Positions 61,640 through 64,000 of a DNA stretch of 64,000 nucleotides are shown here, piece after piece; positions within the stretch are counted from its first letter, which is position 1, and each line of letters starts with the position of its first letter. Origin of the DNA: Longilinea arvoryzae (GTDB lineage: Bacteria; Chloroflexota; Anaerolineae; Anaerolineales; Anaerolineaceae); NCBI RefSeq assembly GCF_001050235.1, contig NZ_DF967972.1, forward strand, positions 2,803,901-2,867,900. Reading direction: 5' to 3'. The position numbers and the translations under genes are program-made. The notes under the pieces were generated by a model, which made no database searches, was not told the origin of the DNA, and was given only the letters and a program-made list of their open reading frames with translations.

Positions 61640-63004
61640 CACCCGGTCGAAAGACTCCCAAATCTCCTGCGCCAGTCCGGCGAGTTGATCGCCGCTCAGC
61701 CGGCCTTTCGAATGGATCGTCGTCTGCCCGCACAATCGCAGCAATGGCTTTTTCCAATCCAACAGTGCCGCGGTATCCGCCGGATAATGAGAACCGCGCG
61801 CGCCGGCATTGATCCAGCGCCGGCCTGCCAACGCTGCCATCCATTCATCCCATCCGACCAGATCGGGCGTCATCGAAAACGTGGACAATGCCGAAAAATA
61901 GATCGACAAATCGTCAGGCACCCGTGCCAGCATCTTTTTCAAAAAAGCCAGGCTGTCGCCCGTGTTGAAGATCAACCAGATCGGCAGCAGATTGGCCTGA
62001 TGAACGATGCTGGCATCGAACTGCGAAAACATTTCCACCACCGCGCCGGCTGGACTAATTCCCTGATCTTCCAAAAATTGCCGGTAAGCCTTGAAAGCCA
62101 GCAGAGAAAATTGATTCGGGTCGTCGAATCGGATGGGAACGAAATGATAACCTTCCCGGGCGCAGAATTCCTGCAGCGATTCGCGCAAACCGGCCTCGCA
62201 TCCCCATTCGGATTCGGGGCCGCGTTCGATCTCGAAATCCGGCAAACGCCAGGACGAATCCGTCAGATTTTCCCGGTCAGCGTAGGCCTGCAAACGATCG
62301 CTGCCGAAATAGAATTCTTCGGCCGGAATGGCGCCCCAACCGCCCGCCTGATAATAATTCCGCGCGCCGGTCTTCTGGCGCAGCCAGCTTGCTCCGCCGT
62401 CCAGATAGACCACCTCCCCGCCGGACACGACCCTCGCCCGGATGAATTCCCGGTAGGCCTCCGGTAGCTGGATCAATTTCAAGCGCAGGTGATTGACGCG
62501 CTTCGTCAACCAGCCGTCATGGACGGGATCGAAATGTTGGATGGAAATGAATTCCGGGTTCTGATCGGTAACCTGGCGCGCGAGATCACTGGATAACCGG
62601 AAGTAAGGCTGCGCTTCGCCATGCGGAGAGCCTCCCTGAAGGGTCAAAACAAAAGCCTGTGGCAAAAAAGCCGCATCCAACAGGCGCGCCAGATGCGCCG
62701 TCGCGCCGCCTTGCGCTACACCGACCACAACGCCAGGCAGCGGTCCTTTGACCTTCTGATAATCCATGAGCCGATTCCGGACAAGATCATTCGCCCTGAG
62801 GCCGGCGACGACTCTTGGGTCCAAACCGCTGCCGCGTTGCGTCCTGGGAACCGCCCACGCCGCCACCGGACTCGGCAGCACCCCCAGAAGCCGTAACCCG
62901 AGGCATTCGTATCCTTTGAAATCATACCCCCCGGCGAATTCGCCATTCAATGCCGCCGCCACCGATCGGGTCACGATCGGCGACGAGCTTTCACGACTCT
63001 CCAT
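61634..63004 (-). CDS. Unrecognised 456-residue protein
   Basis: No family recognised. The protein is soluble, without a signal peptide. A GVVVGVAQGGATAHLARLLD stretch (about residues 88-107) recalls a nucleophile elbow in alpha/beta hydrolases, but has no Ser, so this is only a resemblance. The C-terminal part has GARGSHYPADTAALLDWKKP. ATG 63004 follows a perfect AAGGAGG. It runs convergent with the aminotransferase gene and divergent from the patatin gene. Confidence 0.72.
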   Translation of the reverse strand: MESRESSSPIVTRSVAAALNGEFAGGYDFKGYECLGLRLLGVLPSPVAAWAVPRTQRGSGLDPRVVAGLRANDLVRNRLMDYQKVKGPLPGVVVGVAQGGATAHLARLLDAAFLPQAFVLTLQGGSPHGEAQPYFRLSSDLARQVTDQNPEFISIQHFDPVHDGWLTKRVNHLRLKLIQLPEAYREFIRARVVSGGEVVYLDGGASWLRQKTGARNYYQAGGWGAIPAEEFYFGSDRLQAYADRENLTDSSWRLPDFEIERGPESEWGCEAGLRESLQEFCAREGYHFVPIRFDDPNQFSLLAFKAYRQFLEDQGISPAGAVVEMFSQFDASIVHQANLLPIWLIFNTGDSLAFLKKMLARVPDDLSIYFSALSTFSMTPDLVGWDEWMAALAGRRWINAGARGSHYPADTAALLDWKKPLLRLCGQTTIHSKGRLSGDQLAGLAQEIWESFDRVL

Positions 63005-63045
63005 GCAGACCTCCTTGCGATTTTCCAGATCATGTATCAATTCCG

Positions 63046-63053
63046 ATTATAAT
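63046..63053. promoter_or_regulatory. Shared divergent -10 region
   Basis: The palindrome ATTATAAT contains a TATAAT on each strand (63048-63053 plus; 63046-63051 minus), centred between the divergent 456-residue protein gene and the patatin gene. It could serve both. Confidence 0.45.
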
Positions 63054-63098
63054 TGTTGGCATCATAAAATCATGGATTCATTATTTTGAGGTGGGGAT

Positions 63099-64000
63099 AT
63101 GACAGATATTGCTTTGGCATTGGGCGGGGGTGGCATCAAAGGCATTGCGCATATCGGCGTGCTCCGTGTTCTGGAACAGGCCGGTTTCAATATCAAGGCC
63201 GTGGCGGGGACGAGCGCCGGCGGCTTGATGGGTTCGATTTATGCCTATGGCAAGACCAGTGATGAAATCGAGAATATCGTTCTCAACCTGGATCAATCCA
63301 GACTTTTCGTGCGAACCAAAGAGGATGGCCCGTCCATCCTTGGGCTGGGCGGGATCGTTCAGACTCTGTCCGAACAACTCGGCGATGCGACTTTCAGCGA
63401 CCTGAAGATCCCATTTGCCTGCACGGCCGTCGACACCATTACGATGAAGGAATACATTCTCGACCAGGGCCGGGTCGCCGATGCCGTGCTGGCCACGATC
63501 GCCGTTCCGGGCGTCTTCTCCCCTCGTGAGGTGAATGGGACCATCCTGGTGGACGGCGGCATCCTGGACCCCGTTCCGGTTGCGCTGGCGCGCTGGCTGG
63601 CGCCGTCCCTGCCGGTCATTGCGGTTTGCCTTTCCCCCGCGCCGGAGGGTTGGGCGCATTCGCCGGAGCTTTCTGTACCGGTAAACAATCCATTTGCCCA
63701 GCCAATCATCAGCCAGATCACCAAGACGCGGGTCGCGAAAGCCTTCACGACCTATGTGCGTTCCATGGATATCACATCGCATATGTTGGCAGAACTCCGT
63801 CTTGAAATCGACCGCCCGGATGTCATTATTCGCCCAAACGTCAGCCGGTTTGGGATCCTGGATACAGTCGATCCAAAAGTATTGATTGCCGAAGGCGAAG
63901 CCTCAGCCACGGCTGCGCTGAAGGATATCCAGAAATCATTGGGCTGGACCAATCAGGTTACGCGCCGCTTCCGAAAGGTTCAACAGCCCGGCGTCAAGAT
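63099..64000 (+). CDS. Patatin-like phospholipase (C-terminus off the window)
   Basis: The first 300 residues of a patatin-like acyl hydrolase; the frame is open at base 64000. The oxyanion loop GGGGIKG (residues 9-15), the nucleophile Ser39 in GTSAG and the catalytic Asp152 in VDGG are present. Members release fatty acids from membrane lipids, and bacterial ones resemble RssA-type proteins. There is no signal peptide. GAGGTGGGG precedes ATG 63099. Confidence 0.92.
   Translation, partial: MTDIALALGGGGIKGIAHIGVLRVLEQAGFNIKAVAGTSAGGLMGSIYAYGKTSDEIENIVLNLDQSRLFVRTKEDGPSILGLGGIVQTLSEQLGDATFSDLKIPFACTAVDTITMKEYILDQGRVADAVLATIAVPGVFSPREVNGTILVDGGILDPVPVALARWLAPSLPVIAVCLSPAPEGWAHSPELSVPVNNPFAQPIISQITKTRVAKAFTTYVRSMDITSHMLAELRLEIDRPDVIIRPNVSRFGILDTVDPKVLIAEGEASATAALKDIQKSLGWTNQVTRRFRKVQQPGVK

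Noticed and set aside
1..64000. Mobile elements, CRISPR arrays, prophage genes
   Set aside because: No transposase, integrase, direct-repeat array or phage structural gene was found on either strand, and base composition does not shift between regions.

Overview
The window looks like chromosomal DNA of an uncultured Chloroflexota bacterium, most likely an Anaerolineae-type lineage. This is inferred from gene content, not from a marker gene: coenzyme F420 genes, a DUF1385 protein, large YfhO-type membrane proteins, abundant molybdenum hydroxylases and many short sigma70-type promoters. Base composition is moderately GC-rich and even throughout. There is no transposase, integrase, CRISPR array or rRNA. 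Coding density is high and no gene-free stretch exceeds 300 bases.

Region 1 (1-17395, all minus strand) is one very long gene train, read from right to left. In transcription order it holds ssnA, npdG, cofE, a 2H phosphoesterase, cofD, cofC, an LLM/F420-type flavin oxidoreductase, an FAD subunit, a 2Fe-2S/Mo fused hydroxylase (XdhD-like), a CBS-containing Mn pyrophosphatase, xdhC, an FAD/2Fe-2S fused subunit, a small membrane protein, a second Mo subunit, and a YqeC-MocA fusion cut by the window edge. SsnA, YqeC, the XdhD-like enzyme and the FAD subunit are hallmarks of the selenium-dependent molybdenum hydroxylase gene set. Here they are interleaved with most of the F420 cofactor pathway and F420-using enzymes. 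This is the most unusual part of the window.

Region 2 (17626-24837, plus strand) is housekeeping: an M20 dipeptidase, a DUF1385 protein, then comEA-yqeY-pgpH-ybeY-dgkA and an endonuclease IV-like gene, closed by a strong terminator. Region 3 (24891-30765) has a LuxR-type response regulator, exonuclease III, a lone receiver, a DUF192 protein, a LysM-M23 peptidase and a coupled pair of unrecognised genes. Region 4 (30767-38092) holds an MFS exporter, tRNA-Arg(TCT), a possible small ORF, hsp20, lon, a second lone receiver, a PHP-AlbA fusion and mogA.

Region 5 (38138-47954, minus) has DUF58 and MoxR, then a duplicated two-gene module of large polytopic proteins (two YfhO-like plus two partners). 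Region 6 (48076-51303, plus) is a zinc-ribbon coiled-coil gene and a membrane-anchored NACHT/HEAT NTPase under a promoter that implies a leaderless mRNA. Region 7 (51349-60480, minus) carries yggU-yggT-yggS-pgeF-DUF2085-ccdA, a Tat-exported L,D-transpeptidase, hutH, a phytol-kinase-like gene, smpB and an MFS gene. Region 8 (60479-64000) has a class V aminotransferase, an unrecognised 456-residue protein and a patatin cut by the right edge.

The first 17 kb suggests a catabolic unit: Mo hydroxylases oxidise a heterocycle (purine or similar), SsnA deaminates or hydrolyses it, and F420 chemistry supplies or removes reducing equivalents. The substrate cannot be read from sequence.
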